A program made the position numbers and the translations under genes. From NCBI GenBank assembly GCA_029781135.1, contig JAKOXH010000061.1:1-64000 (forward strand): a DNA stretch of 64,000 bases, written 5' to 3'. The DNA is from Planctomycetota bacterium. GTDB taxonomy: Bacteria > Planctomycetota > Planctomycetia > Pirellulales > Lacipirellulaceae. Shown in pieces: positions 33,880 to 45,069 of the stretch (positions within the stretch are counted from its first letter, which is position 1; each line of letters opens with the position of its first letter). The notes below the pieces were generated by a model, which was given only the letters and a program-made list of their open reading frames with translations, was not told where the DNA came from and did not search any database.

Positions 33880-35121
33880 ATGAATCTCCGCCTCCCTCAA
33901 GGTTTTCGCGCCGCCGGCGTCTATTCCGGCGTTAAACGCAGCGAGTCCAAACTCGATCTTTCGCTCGTTGTTAGCGATCGGCCGGCTGTTGCCGCGGGCG
34001 TCTATACCAAGAATTTGGTGTGTGCCGCGCCGGTGAAGCTCGATCGCGAGCGCACGCCAAGTGATTCGATTCGCGTCGTGGCGATCAATTCCGGTTGCGC
34101 CAATGCCTGCACCGGCGACCAAGGCGACGCCGACGCCCGCCAAATGGCCGCCTGGGCGGCCGACGCTGTGGGTGCTCAGGCCGAACAGGCCCTCATCATG
34201 TCGACCGGTGTTATCGGCGCCATGATGCCAATGGAGAAAATCCGCGCCGGCATCCAAGCCGCCGCCAAACAACTCGGCGACGATGAGCAATCGCTCGACA
34301 ACGCCGCTCGCGGCATCATGACGACCGACACCGTCCCCAAACTTCGCGGTCGCGAGGTCACCATCGGCGGCATTCCCACACGTATCACTGGTATGGCGAA
34401 AGGTGCCGCGATGATCGGCCCCAACATGGCCACGATGCTTTCACTCGTCATGACCGATGCCTGCCTGCGAAAGCAAGACGCCCAAGCGGCCCTGGTCGAT
34501 GCGGTCGACGAATCGTTCCATTGCATCAGCGTCGACGGCCACATGAGCACCAACGACACGGTGATCCTCATCGCCAACGGCGCGGCCTCCGCCTATGTGG
34601 ACGAGTCTCTCCGAGACTCGCATTCGCGTCTCGGAGAGACGCGACCATTGGAAGGCAAGGGCCTCGAAGACTTCCGCACCACGCTGTTCGAAGTCTGCGA
34701 AGACCTTGCCCAATCCATTCCGGCCGATGGGGAAGGCGCCACGCACCTCATCACGGTCGAGGTGCACGGCTGCCGCTCCCGGCAAGATGCGCTCAAAATC
34801 GGCAAAACCATCGCCGATAGTCCCTTGGTAAAAACAGCCATCGCCGGGGCCGACCCCAACTGGGGCCGCGTCGTCTCGGCCGCCGGCTACGCGGGCGTTC
34901 AGTTCAATCCGTCCAAAGTCACCCTGTACCTCAACGGCCTGCTGCTTTACGAACGCGGCGCGCCCGTTGATTTCGATGCTGAGGCCGTCTCAAAATCGAT
35001 CGCCGCCGATCGCGACACCAGCATCGTCCTCATTCTCGAAGAAGGCAAAGCGGCGGCGCGCTTCTGGACCACCGACCTCACGGCCGAGTACGTCCGCCTC
35101 AACGCGGACTATCACACGTAA
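33880..35121 (+). CDS. argJ: Bifunctional ornithine acetyltransferase / N-acetylglutamate synthase
   Basis: A 413-residue enzyme that recycles the acetyl group in arginine synthesis. Self-cleavage takes place before Thr185 in GPNMATML, giving alpha and beta chains. MTTDTVPK and GADPNWGRVVSAAGYAGV are further signatures. Residues about 240-258 (VDESLRDSHSRLGETRPLE) are unusual: they are encoded by an inverted repeat inserted in frame at 34600-34644, just where family members have a short loop. The rest of the protein is normal, so activity is probably kept. Confidence 0.95.
   Translation: MNLRLPQGFRAAGVYSGVKRSESKLDLSLVVSDRPAVAAGVYTKNLVCAAPVKLDRERTPSDSIRVVAINSGCANACTGDQGDADARQMAAWAADAVGAQAEQALIMSTGVIGAMMPMEKIRAGIQAAAKQLGDDEQSLDNAARGIMTTDTVPKLRGREVTIGGIPTRITGMAKGAAMIGPNMATMLSLVMTDACLRKQDAQAALVDAVDESFHCISVDGHMSTNDTVILIANGAASAYVDESLRDSHSRLGETRPLEGKGLEDFRTTLFEVCEDLAQSIPADGEGATHLITVEVHGCRSRQDALKIGKTIADSPLVKTAIAGADPNWGRVVSAAGYAGVQFNPSKVTLYLNGLLLYERGAPVDFDAEAVSKSIAADRDTSIVLILEEGKAAARFWTTDLTAEYVRLNADYHT
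34600..34644. repeat. Palindromic repeat inserted in frame in argJ
   Basis: CGAGTCTCTCCGAGACTCG is followed after 5 bases by CGCGTCTCGGAGAGACGCG, its approximate inverse. It resembles the GGAGGCGTCTCCGACGCC elements between genes elsewhere in the window. Confidence 0.7.
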
Positions 35122-35196
35122 TATGAAACGGCGGCCAGAGGCCGCCGCTATATAGCCGCGGCCTCTGGCCGCGGAGTGCTTCCTGCTGCGAACCCT

Positions 35197-36066
35197 TCAC
35201 CCCGCGATCCCCAGCGAGCTTCGCAAGAACGCGTGCATCGCTTCGCCGGTTTCACCCGGCCGCTCCACGTGCGGCAAATGCCCCGCCTGCGGGATGATCT
35301 CGACGCGCGAATTCGGCAAGCACTTCGCCGCCGCCATCGCATGATTGACGGGAACCGCTCGGTCACGCTCGCCCCACACGATCATCGCTGGGCAATTCAC
35401 ATGATGCAGCCGATCGAGCACCACAATGCGTTGCTGGCCGATGACAGTTTGCTGCCGTGCGGCCGCCAGTTCAGCCTCCAAATATCCCGGCATTTGTGCC
35501 ATTCGCTCTTGCTCACTCAGCCACACGTGCGGAATTTGCGAGGTTCGTGCGAAATGCAAGTCGCCGCGAGCCCAGGCCCGATGCTTCGCTCCAAGCCACG
35601 TCGAGGCCCACGCCGTCGAAAGCTCACCCGCCACCGGCAGCGACGCCATCGCCAACATCGGATGGATATCTTTCCCCAGACCGGTACTATCGATGAGCGT
35701 CAGCGCCGCGACTCGTTCCGGTTGCCGCAGCGCGATCATCAGCGCGATCAGCCCGCCGAGCGAATGCCCCACGAGCGCCGGGCGTTCGATGACCAAGGCA
35801 TCGAGAAAGCGCGTGACGAAATCGGCCAAGCCCTCGGCCGAATAATCGAACGTCGGTTTATCGCTGTCCCCCGCGCCGGGAAGATCGATCGCATACACGC
35901 GCAGCCCGCTCGCCGGATGGGGCAACGTTCGCGACCAGTCGGCGACACTCTCGCCATTGCCGTGCAGCAACACAAGCGGCCGGCCATCACCCACCACCAG
36001 ATAGTGCGTGCGGATCCCGTCGATCTCGACGAAACGCCGCTGCAATTCTCCGCGTGAAGCGAACAT
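35197..36066 (-). CDS. Alpha/beta hydrolase
   Basis: A 289-residue enzyme of the alpha/beta hydrolase fold. The oxyanion loop is LVLLHGNGES, the nucleophile Ser102 is in VGHSLGG, the acid is probably Asp in VWGERDRAVP, and the catalytic His is in QAGHLPHVERP. DLPGAGDSDKP follows strand 4. It has no signal peptide, so it acts in the cytoplasm. The fold includes esterases, haloperoxidases and C-C hydrolases, and nothing here selects among them. It lies alone between repeat-filled gaps. Confidence 0.88.
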   Translation of the reverse strand: MFASRGELQRRFVEIDGIRTHYLVVGDGRPLVLLHGNGESVADWSRTLPHPASGLRVYAIDLPGAGDSDKPTFDYSAEGLADFVTRFLDALVIERPALVGHSLGGLIALMIALRQPERVAALTLIDSTGLGKDIHPMLAMASLPVAGELSTAWASTWLGAKHRAWARGDLHFARTSQIPHVWLSEQERMAQMPGYLEAELAAARQQTVIGQQRIVVLDRLHHVNCPAMIVWGERDRAVPVNHAMAAAKCLPNSRVEIIPQAGHLPHVERPGETGEAMHAFLRSSLGIAG

Positions 36067-36093
36067 AACTCACTCGACGATGTTTACATTCTT

Positions 36094-36192
36094 GTAGGAG
36101 GCGTCTCCGACGCGATCATGTGGGAGGCGTCTCCGATGCCGATAACGCTATCCAATAGAACACGTCGTCGGCCTCAGAGAGGCCTCCCACAG
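36094..36192. repeat. GGAGGCGTCTCCGACGCC palindromic repeat cluster
   Basis: GTAGGAGGCGTCTCCGACGC and TGGGAGGCGTCTCCGATGCC are followed by the inverse copy GGCCTCAGAGAGGCCTCCCA. The family recurs at 37642-37745, 48327-48377 and 59182-59254. The rest of the gap 36067-36328 shows no gene. Confidence 0.8.
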
Positions 36193-36328
36193 TCAGTGCG
36201 AGCGGACCTCCTCCCTAATATTATACCCACAGCCCCCATTCGGTGCGTTCGCCGAACGGGTGGCTTAGTCGCGCCACGACGGAGTCATGACGGCAAGCCT
36301 CTGATGCCATGAATTGACACCGCCCGCT

Positions 36329-37525
36329 TCATTTCGGAACCGCCACGAGGCACACATCGGGGTTCCCGAATTTGTTCGAAGTGAACTCGACGTAGCGTCC
36401 CTTCGTATCCCAGCCGACGTGCGGATGCTGGCCGCTGCCATACGTTCGATGTCCCGTCGTCAGAATCTTCTGCTCCGTGGTCTTCGCATTGAAGAGCGCG
36501 ACGATGCCGTGCCAATTGTCGGCCGCCACCCACCGCCCATCCGGGCTCCCTGAGGCGTGCCACCAATTGTACTTGGCAAGTTCCTTGCCAGACATTCCCT
36601 CCACCCAAGCCCCTTGGCCAATAACGCGGATATCGCCCGTCTTGAAGTCCAGGATCTTCACGGCACCATCTACCTGGCCATTCTTGTGAGGAAAGCCGCC
36701 GATGAACGTCATCTGGTCATTGACCCACCAACATTCGTGCGTGGCGAGCTCGCCCGGCACCTGGTAAAACGCTGGCACCGGCTGCCGCGTCCCCACGTTC
36801 ATCGTCCAAATCCGCGCGTGTCGCGGCTCTTGCGGGTCGAGCGGCGCCAAATCGGTGCCGTAACTGCGGCAGAACGACACGACATCTGGCCGCTGTCGAT
36901 GAAATTGCAAATGCCCCAGTTTGAAAGCGACGCGTGCCGGAGGCAATAATTGGCCCCCTACCAGGTCGAAGAAGCCCAAATAAGTCTCTTTGTCGAGGCT
37001 ATACCCAAACGCCAGCATCGTGCCATCGCAATTCTCGTCCAAACTCGACTGTGGCTCAGCGCCCTCCGGCAAATCCATTAGCTTCCGCTCGGTCACGCTC
37101 ACCGCCGTGTGCGGATCAGTACGCAGGTCGATCATCCACTCGTAAATGCTGCTGCCCCTAAACACATACAGGCGATCGCCCTTGATCGACGCCATCCGCA
37201 AGCCCACTCCCTTGTCTGCCGCGGGCGTCAGCCGCACCAGCTCGCCGGTTTCGGTCAGGTAGCCCATGAGGTCGGCACGACCGAACCGCTGCGAGTTGAA
37301 CAGCATCAGCCGATCGTCGTGCAGAAAGCAGCGCTCGTAGATGTAGAAATTAGTGTCGGCCGCCGGGTTCGTCGTCACGAAGATGACCCGCGCGCCACTT
37401 TGCGGATCGATCTCTTCCTTCTGTTCCTTCGGCAGGATTTCGCAATCCCACGTCTCCGCCCACGCCGAGGTGGCCACGAACAATTGAAGAACCACGCCAA
37501 CCAAGAACGCCGCCCGAACTTGCAT
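36329..37525 (-). CDS. Oligogalacturonate lyase-like beta-propeller protein (PL22 type)
   Basis: A 398-residue exported protein. The signal peptide is about residues 1-23, ending TSAWA. Repeated propeller blades follow. VPGELATHECWWVNDQM, NWWHASGSPDGRWVAADNWHG and QHPHVGWDTKGRYVEFTSNK match oligogalacturonide lyases, which cleave short pectin fragments using metal-bound histidines. The overall size is that of the family. Export would put it in the periplasm, where imported pectin oligomers could be processed. No other pectin gene is nearby, so the role rests on similarity alone; a related TolB-like propeller without lyase activity is possible. Confidence 0.72.
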   Translation of the reverse strand: MQVRAAFLVGVVLQLFVATSAWAETWDCEILPKEQKEEIDPQSGARVIFVTTNPAADTNFYIYERCFLHDDRLMLFNSQRFGRADLMGYLTETGELVRLTPAADKGVGLRMASIKGDRLYVFRGSSIYEWMIDLRTDPHTAVSVTERKLMDLPEGAEPQSSLDENCDGTMLAFGYSLDKETYLGFFDLVGGQLLPPARVAFKLGHLQFHRQRPDVVSFCRSYGTDLAPLDPQEPRHARIWTMNVGTRQPVPAFYQVPGELATHECWWVNDQMTFIGGFPHKNGQVDGAVKILDFKTGDIRVIGQGAWVEGMSGKELAKYNWWHASGSPDGRWVAADNWHGIVALFNAKTTEQKILTTGHRTYGSGQHPHVGWDTKGRYVEFTSNKFGNPDVCLVAVPK

Positions 37526-37641
37526 GCTCTCATCCCTCGCTATAATAGGTGTACCGCCAACAATTGATCTGTGATTTCCTTATCTTCGCATCAATCCCTC
37601 GGGAGGAGCAACGACCCTATTGAGGCCTGCGAGCCAATGGA

Positions 37642-37745
37642 CTGTGGGAAGGCCTCTCCGAGGCCGAGACTGTGGGAGGCCTCTCTGAGGCCGATTTCAC
37701 GCCGTAATGGATCGCGTCATCGGCGTCGGGAGACGCCTCCCACAC
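37642..37745. repeat. GGAGGCCTCTCTGAGGCC palindromic repeat cluster
   Basis: GTGGGAAGGCCTCTCCGAGG and GTGGGAGGCCTCTCTGAGGC are followed by the inverse GGCGTCGGGAGACGCCTCCC. It has the same architecture as 36094-36192. The remaining gap (37526-37861) holds nothing else recognisable. Confidence 0.8.
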
Positions 37746-37861
37746 GGTCATTCAGAGCGCAGCTTTCAATAATTCCAGTTCCCGTTTGCCTTTCGCTTCC
37801 CGAAACATCGTATTTGTGATCGTCCCACGCGGCGGGTAGAATCATAAGCGAGGATTTGAAA

Positions 37862-38104
37862 ATGACTTATCAAGGTACGGTCCAAAACGGTGTCGTGGTC
37901 TTCCCCAGCGGCGTGCATTTGCCGGAAGGGGCGACGGTGCGCGTGGAGTTCGTGCAGCCAGCATCTACGAACGACGCTCGTTCACCCAACGACGATATCC
38001 TTCTTAAGATGGGTGATTACGCAATCGAGACCGGAATTCCTGATCTGGCCGTGAATATCAATCATTATCTGTACGTTCATCCCAAGGTAACCGATGACAA
38101 GTAG
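37862..38104 (+). CDS. Small AbrB/DUF104-like protein, possible antitoxin
   Basis: An 80-residue protein. The first 35 residues, MTYQGTVQNGVVVFPSGVHL then PEGATVRVEFV, resemble DUF104/AF2212-type antitoxin domains (strand, V-NG-VV, LPEG--V-V). The C terminus has ILLKMGDYA, then NINHYLYVHPKV, which recalls small planctomycete proteins ending in NHDHYLYG. GAGGATTTGAAA precedes ATG 37862. No toxin gene follows, since the next gene is on the other strand, so it would be an orphan. The function is uncertain. Confidence 0.6.
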   Translation: MTYQGTVQNGVVVFPSGVHLPEGATVRVEFVQPASTNDARSPNDDILLKMGDYAIETGIPDLAVNINHYLYVHPKVTDDK

Positions 38105-38160
38105 CGTCTTTTGGACACCAGCGGTTAGTTGGGGTTTTCACCAACTCTCGTGCGGATGCA

Positions 38161-38910
38161 CTACTTCTGAGAACGAGCAAACGCGATCGCGTGCGCGCTG
38201 AGAGCCGCGGCGAATTTCCTAAAGCTCAATTCCTCGCAGGGGCAATGAAAACCACCATTCCTGCCTTCAGCTTTGGCCGTGAGCAAAAGACTCGCCCCAT
38301 CGTAAAGGCGTTCCCGTAGTAACTTGGTCAACAAAATCTCATATCGCTTCGCGTAGGACGCATCGCGAAATTCTGGAAAGACGCGAAAGTGAGGTTCGTT
38401 CACTTTCACGGGCTGTTGCGACTTCGGGCAGTCCTCGAGGATGAAGACATAACCGAGCCAGGGCCTGGCCGATGGCTTGAACGCCCCTTCGCGATAGGCA
38501 GCCCACAAGTCCGTCGCATTGCCAATTGCCTCTTCCGAACGATTGTTGAAATTGTTGCCAAACGAAGGGCCGACTTGGGCCTTGAATTCGATGACTGCCA
38601 AGAGCGTGCCGTCGGCAACGACGATCAAGTCCCAATTCTTCTCGGCGCGAAAGAAACCGGGAAGTTCGCGTCTGGATTGCCAAAAGACATGTGCATCCTC
38701 GACACCAGCCCCTGCGAACAACTTCCGACAGATGTCGCTGAATCCATCGAGGTGTTTGCCACCGGTCACGGCAGCGCGTAATCCTGCGTCCTTTTGACCC
38801 GTCGCGCTTCCTTGTCGCTTGCGCTGCCGCTCGCGAACTCGCCAGAAGAGTTTGATCGCGTCTCGAACGCTCTGTTCAATGTCGTCAGACGTCAAGGGAG
38901 ACCTCGGCAT
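38161..38910 (-). CDS. PaeR7I/XhoI-like type II restriction endonuclease
   Basis: A 249-residue nuclease, the usual length of PaeR7I-family enzymes. GFSDICRKLFAGAGVEDAHV and GFFRAEKNWDLIVVADG, then LLAVIEFKAQVGPSFGNNF and NNRSEEAIGNATDLW match the family well. The PD-(D/E)xK active site is provided by Asp in NWDLIVV and by EFK. Family prototypes cut CTCGAG, but target identity is not proven by similarity. The start was set at 38910, giving a 26-base overlap with the methyltransferase stop, so the methylase is made first. Upstream extension into the methylase frame is possible but has no family support. Confidence 0.88.
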   Translation of the reverse strand: MPRSPLTSDDIEQSVRDAIKLFWRVRERQRKRQGSATGQKDAGLRAAVTGGKHLDGFSDICRKLFAGAGVEDAHVFWQSRRELPGFFRAEKNWDLIVVADGTLLAVIEFKAQVGPSFGNNFNNRSEEAIGNATDLWAAYREGAFKPSARPWLGYVFILEDCPKSQQPVKVNEPHFRVFPEFRDASYAKRYEILLTKLLRERLYDGASLLLTAKAEGRNGGFHCPCEELSFRKFAAALSAHAIAFARSQK

Positions 38911-39856
38911 CCGTGAAGAAGTCTTTAGCGGCTTCGATTCGTTTGCGCGCCTTTCGCAAATAGCCGGCATCGACTTCATACCCAATGCTATTGCGCCCAC
39001 ATTGCATCGCCGCAACCGACGTGGTGCCACTGCCAAGAAACGGGTCGAGCACGATGTCGCCCACAAAGCTGAACATGCGGATCAATCGCTCGGCCAACTC
39101 CACCGGATATGGGGCGGGATGATTGCGTGTCGACGCACCGGTCAAGCCGGTCCAAATCTGTTGGAACCAAGCGCGATGATCGGCTTCCCCAATCAAACTC
39201 AACACGCGAGTCGCGACCGACGGGCTGCGATATCCACCCGGCTTGCGTTCCATGAGAATGAATTCGATATCGTTCTTGATAACCGCGTTGGGCTCGAACG
39301 GCTTCCCCAAAAACCCGCCGCCGTTGCCACTCGCTTCATAAACAGCGTTAGCGATCTTGTGCCAAATGATCGGAGCGAGATTATCGAAACCGATGCCGCG
39401 GCAGTGTTCTTGAATCGACGCGTGGAGCGGAACGACCGTATGGCGGCCTTGGTTCTTCCGGCGGGACAAGCAGACGTCGCCCACCACGCAAATCAGCCGG
39501 CCTCCCGGAACCAGCGCGTCATAGCAATGGTGCCAAACGCGATCCAATTCGGCAAGGAATTCTTCGTAATCGTCAAGGTGCCCCAACTGACCATCCGCGT
39601 CCGCGTAGCGCTTCAAATTCCAGTACGGCGGGGAAGTCAACACAAGTTGAACAGAACCCGCGGGCAGGCTCAATTCCCGAGAGTCCCCCTGAATAAGCCG
39701 ATGGTGCGTGGGCAGCTTCTTCACTGCCTCGGCTATTGCCGACATCGATACCCGATCCTTCGATAGAGCTGGCAGGGCGGTTTGCGGATCGTCGATATCC
39801 GCAAATTCCGCCGGAAGATAGGCGTCGATCGAGGTCGTCGGAAATGCCAGGCTCAT
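38885..39856 (-). CDS. DNA methyltransferase partner of the restriction enzyme (beta class)
   Basis: A 323-residue methylase. The catalytic motif IV, LVLTSPPYWNLKRY, comes early (about residues 72-85). The AdoMet motif, DIVLDPFLGSGTTSVAA, comes late (about 267), an order defining the beta class of N4-cytosine or N6-adenine methylases. GCNSIGYE-like GRNSIGYEVDAGYL follows. It should protect the host against the endonuclease encoded directly downstream. TSPPY allows either base; the target base is not decided. As far as I know, the methylases of PaeR7I and XhoI are gamma class, so this pairing is unusual. Confidence 0.9.
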   Translation of the reverse strand: MSLAFPTTSIDAYLPAEFADIDDPQTALPALSKDRVSMSAIAEAVKKLPTHHRLIQGDSRELSLPAGSVQLVLTSPPYWNLKRYADADGQLGHLDDYEEFLAELDRVWHHCYDALVPGGRLICVVGDVCLSRRKNQGRHTVVPLHASIQEHCRGIGFDNLAPIIWHKIANAVYEASGNGGGFLGKPFEPNAVIKNDIEFILMERKPGGYRSPSVATRVLSLIGEADHRAWFQQIWTGLTGASTRNHPAPYPVELAERLIRMFSFVGDIVLDPFLGSGTTSVAAMQCGRNSIGYEVDAGYLRKARKRIEAAKDFFTDAEVSLDV

Positions 39857-39985
39857 GTAACCAGTTTAGGGACTGACGCCTGAGCATCAAGGTGGATGGT
39901 GGACATTTGGTTATGTGAGACCACCACGGCCAATACGTGACTGCCGGAATGCAGCGGCCGACGAGAGCCCACCGTTAATCTCCCA

Positions 39986-40921
39986 TCAAGAAGGTCGGGC
40001 CAGCGTCGGCCAACACAGTCGTGAACTTGACGCGTCACTCGTTCGTTGGCGACATTTCCCCAGCCACCTCCCCGTCGCGAGACATACGGCGCCCGCACCC
40101 AACAGCAGCGCACTCGTCGGTTCAGGAACGGAACTGCCGATGATCATACCTGCTGCCGCCGTCTGATTGAAATGGGTTCGCCACTGATTGAATTGAGCTG
40201 AACCGATTGTACCACCGATCGGGTCGTTTGGTAGCGGCGTTGAAGTTCCGAGTTTGTCTCGCCAGATAGCATAGTCGGCCGCATCGACATTTCCGTTGTT
40301 GTTGTAATCACCAGGAATCGTTCCGGCCGCGAGAAATTCCACTGCAGCGTTATCCAGGCCGATGTACGCCCCGCCTTGCGTACTCTGCCCGCTCAGTGAA
40401 ATTGTGGTAAGTGCAGCGGACGCCGTGAAGTCCATCGTGAAGCGTTGCCATTGGTTGCCAGCACCGGTAAGAGTGTTCGTAAATGTCTGGCTCGTCGCAC
40501 CAGCCGCCGCAATGACCGACGCCGGGCCGATGCCGTTGCCAAGGCTGTTTTGCACACCGATCCAGAAGCTCAAACGATACTGGCTACCAGCTTGCGTCGA
40601 AATCGTTTGCTGCACGCCGCCGTAGGGATACGTTTCATAATAACCTTGCATGTCGAGCAAAATAGTCCCATCTTGCGGAAGGATCGAATACGAATTGGTG
40701 TTTAGGATCGGTGCAATGCTTTTGGTAATGACGCTCCAGCCCGCGATCGTGCTTTCCCCCGGGGCAACATTCTGAGCGCCATCCCCGCCAAACGAATACG
40801 TGCCGTTTTCAAAACTGCCGTTAACAAGCAAGTTGGTGGCATTCGCCGTGGTAGCGCACAACACGACGTTAAGCACAACGTTGAATAGGTGCGACATCCT
40901 CAAGCGAACAAGAATCGACAT
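39986..40921 (-). CDS. Exported DUF642-like protein with dockerin and PEP-CTERM signal
   Basis: A 311-residue protein with a signal peptide (MSILVRLRMSHLFNVVLNVV onward to TTANA). The N-terminal domain, NLLVNGSFENGTYSFGG then GWSVITKSIAP and FWIGVQNSLG, is a DUF642/choice-of-anchor-type carbohydrate-binding-like beta sandwich. A dockerin half-repeat, GDYNNNGNVDAADYAIWRDK, follows at about 215-235, paired with AQFNQWRTHF. The C terminus has VPEPTSALLLGAGAVCLATG and basic residues, a PEP-CTERM sorting tag read by an exosortase. Start M at 40921 has AGGAG upstream. It is probably anchored in, or passed through, the outer layers of the cell. Confidence 0.82.
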   Translation of the reverse strand: MSILVRLRMSHLFNVVLNVVLCATTANATNLLVNGSFENGTYSFGGDGAQNVAPGESTIAGWSVITKSIAPILNTNSYSILPQDGTILLDMQGYYETYPYGGVQQTISTQAGSQYRLSFWIGVQNSLGNGIGPASVIAAAGATSQTFTNTLTGAGNQWQRFTMDFTASAALTTISLSGQSTQGGAYIGLDNAAVEFLAAGTIPGDYNNNGNVDAADYAIWRDKLGTSTPLPNDPIGGTIGSAQFNQWRTHFNQTAAAGMIIGSSVPEPTSALLLGAGAVCLATGRWLGKCRQRTSDASSSRLCWPTLARPS

Positions 40922-41026
40922 TTCTTTCTCCTGCGTATGAGTACTGTAGTTGACGGCCCAGCCAGGATTATGAGTACGGCACCTTTGTTGATGACGGCGT
41001 AGAGAATGAAGCGTCCTGGGTTGTTG

Positions 41027-41083
41027 AACCCGGAGCCAACGGCGACGGAGTGCGACGCATCGCGTCGCCGCTGGCTCGGGGTT
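41027..41083. repeat. Long GC-rich hairpin
   Basis: AACCCGGAGCCAACGGCGAC pairs with GTCGCCGCTGGCTCGGGGTT. It lies in the gap 40922-41384, 105 bases upstream of the PEP-CTERM gene. Nothing else in that gap is recognisable. Confidence 0.7.
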
Positions 41084-41384
41084 AAACAAGCCATGGGTCG
41101 TTTGCGGCGATGCCTTCAATAAAATCTAACTACGCCTCAAATCCAAAGTCAACAAAATTCCATTCGTCGAGGCAATTTCCGACTTGCCCAACAGTGTAAT
41201 TTGTGACGGCTAGCCTGCGAGCGAACAGCAAATTCGGATATTTGGGCGGCAGCCCACTTTGCGTGGCCAAAAGCGAGGAAGAAATGGGAGAAGAAATGGG
41301 AGTCGCAAGTGGCGAGAAACGAGGGGGGAAGAAATGTTCCATAGAACCGCGACCACAGGTGGCGGCTTGATCGGGACGGCTGTC

Positions 41385-42722
41385 TTACGGCTTCGTAACG
41401 GCCAGCAGGAAGCTTGGCTTAAGCGGTTCGAACGAGAGGCGATCCAACTGATCGGTGCCGCGGGCCAGATTGATCATCCAGACGCGGACGTCTGGGGTGG
41501 GGGCTGGGGGCTGGGGGCCGGGGGCTGGGGGCTGGGCATGCTCACGCCGACCCTCACCCACAGGCAGAGCGTGATGAGCGGAGGAAAGAGGGAGGCTGGC
41601 GGAACGGAGCGTGTCGCGGAGTTCCATGAGGTGGTCGACGCTCGTGGTATTGACGACCAGTCGGCCACGCGAACGCAGGCGTTTGTAGGCAGCCTGGCTG
41701 ATCCGCGTCACCTCGCGGCCAGCACCGGCGACGAACACGGCATCGGGATCGGGCAGTTCCTCGAACACTTCCGGCGCCCGGCCAAGAATCGCGTTCACGT
41801 TTGCCACGTTGAAATGCTCGGCATTTTGCTGGATGAGACCGTGGTCCTCGGCATCCATTTCGATGGCGAACACCTGGCCGTCGGACGCCATTTGCGCAGC
41901 CTCGATGCTCACCGAGCCGCTGCCGGCGCCGATATCCCACACAATGCTGCTGGGGGCGATGTCCATTTGGGCGAGCGCGATGGCCCGCACTTCAGCCGGC
42001 GTGAGCAAACCGAGTTTCGGCTTCGATTGCAGAAACGCTTCGTCCGGGTTGCCGAACAGCCGGCGGCCGACGGCCTCGCGTGGCCGATCGGGCGCGTTCG
42101 GGTCGCGTACCAGGATCATCACGTTGAGCGGGGCGAACGACTTCTTAGCGATGTCGGCCAGCGTGCCGCGGGTGACCCGCTCGTCGCGCGCACCGAGGTT
42201 CTCGCACACGTAGGCGGTGAAGTAGTCGATGTGGCGATCGATGAGGGCCTTCGCTACATCGGCCGGGCCGCAGTGGTCGGTCGTGAACAGGCCGACCTTT
42301 TGGGCTGTGCGGATTTTTTCGAGCACGGCATCGAGCGGATGCTTGCCGAGGTCGGTGAGGTAGGCCTCTTCCCACGTTTCCATTACGCGGGCGAACGCGA
42401 GTTGCATGCTCGAAACGTGCGGCACGACGACGAAGCGGTCTTTGCCGAGTTTATCGCAGACGTAACGGGCGAGACCGTAGAACATCGGGTCGCCGTAGAC
42501 GAGGAGCGCGACCCGCCGGCCGGCCGCCTCTTCGATCGTCGTGACGAGCTGGTTGAGGTCGCTCGAAATCGTGTGCTGCTCGGCGCTCGACTTCAGCACG
42601 AACGACAGCGTCCGCTCGGTGCCGAGGAGCACCTCGGCATCGTTAATGATTTGGCGCACATTGTTCGGCAGGGCATCGAGGCCGTCGTCGCCGATACCGA
42701 TGACGTGAATGGGGCTTGGCAA
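41385..42722 (-). CDS. cobL: Precorrin-6B methylase and decarboxylase CobL (CbiE-CbiT fusion)
   Basis: A 445-residue cobalamin-pathway enzyme that methylates precorrin at C5 and C15 and removes a carboxyl group. The CbiE half starts PIHVIGIGDDGL and has VALLVYGDPMFYGLARYV and HVSSMQLAFARV. The CbiT half has KLGLLTPAEVRAIALAQMDI, WDIGAGSGSVSIEAAQM (AdoMet) and DAVFVAGAGRE. Near the C terminus EHAQPPAPGPQPPAPTPDV is encoded by a GGGGGCT repeat and looks like an insertion before the last strand. No ATG precedes the CbiE domain; I chose TTG 42722, but the start is uncertain because the upstream codons are repeat-derived. No other cob gene is in view. Confidence 0.88.
   Translation of the reverse strand: MPSPIHVIGIGDDGLDALPNNVRQIINDAEVLLGTERTLSFVLKSSAEQHTISSDLNQLVTTIEEAAGRRVALLVYGDPMFYGLARYVCDKLGKDRFVVVPHVSSMQLAFARVMETWEEAYLTDLGKHPLDAVLEKIRTAQKVGLFTTDHCGPADVAKALIDRHIDYFTAYVCENLGARDERVTRGTLADIAKKSFAPLNVMILVRDPNAPDRPREAVGRRLFGNPDEAFLQSKPKLGLLTPAEVRAIALAQMDIAPSSIVWDIGAGSGSVSIEAAQMASDGQVFAIEMDAEDHGLIQQNAEHFNVANVNAILGRAPEVFEELPDPDAVFVAGAGREVTRISQAAYKRLRSRGRLVVNTTSVDHLMELRDTLRSASLPLSSAHHALPVGEGRREHAQPPAPGPQPPAPTPDVRVWMINLARGTDQLDRLSFEPLKPSFLLAVTKP
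41492..41538. repeat. GGGGGCT tandem repeat inside cobL
   Basis: Roughly five copies of GGGGGCTG with one GGGGGCCG variant. In the coding strand it gives a Pro/Ala/Gln run. The frame is kept. Confidence 0.8.
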
Positions 42723-42806
42723 GGATGCAGGATGGGGGATGCGGGGGACAGGGATGGGAACTTCGTGCAATATAGCAGACAACGCCGTGTTCGCAGAGTC
42801 CTTTTG

Positions 42807-42934
42807 GCGTCGGCGGCGACGCCGAATCAAATGGCGAGAAACGAAACGCCCCGCGAGTTTGGTGGTAATGCCGCTGCCAAACTCGCGGGGTTGTCATTTT
42901 TCGTGGTAGATTCGGCCTGGCGGCCGACGCTAAA
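42807..42934. repeat. GCGTCGGC..GCCGA palindromic repeats between cobL and glgX
   Basis: TGGCGTCGGCGGCGACGCCG (42806) and TAGATTCGGCCTGGCGGCCG followed by ACGCTAAA (42907-42934). The second, 28 bases long, recurs exactly at 55629-55656, there within a coding sequence. Confidence 0.8.
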
Positions 42935-42945
42935 TGGGGCTACAC

Positions 42946-45069
<2,124 letters not shown>

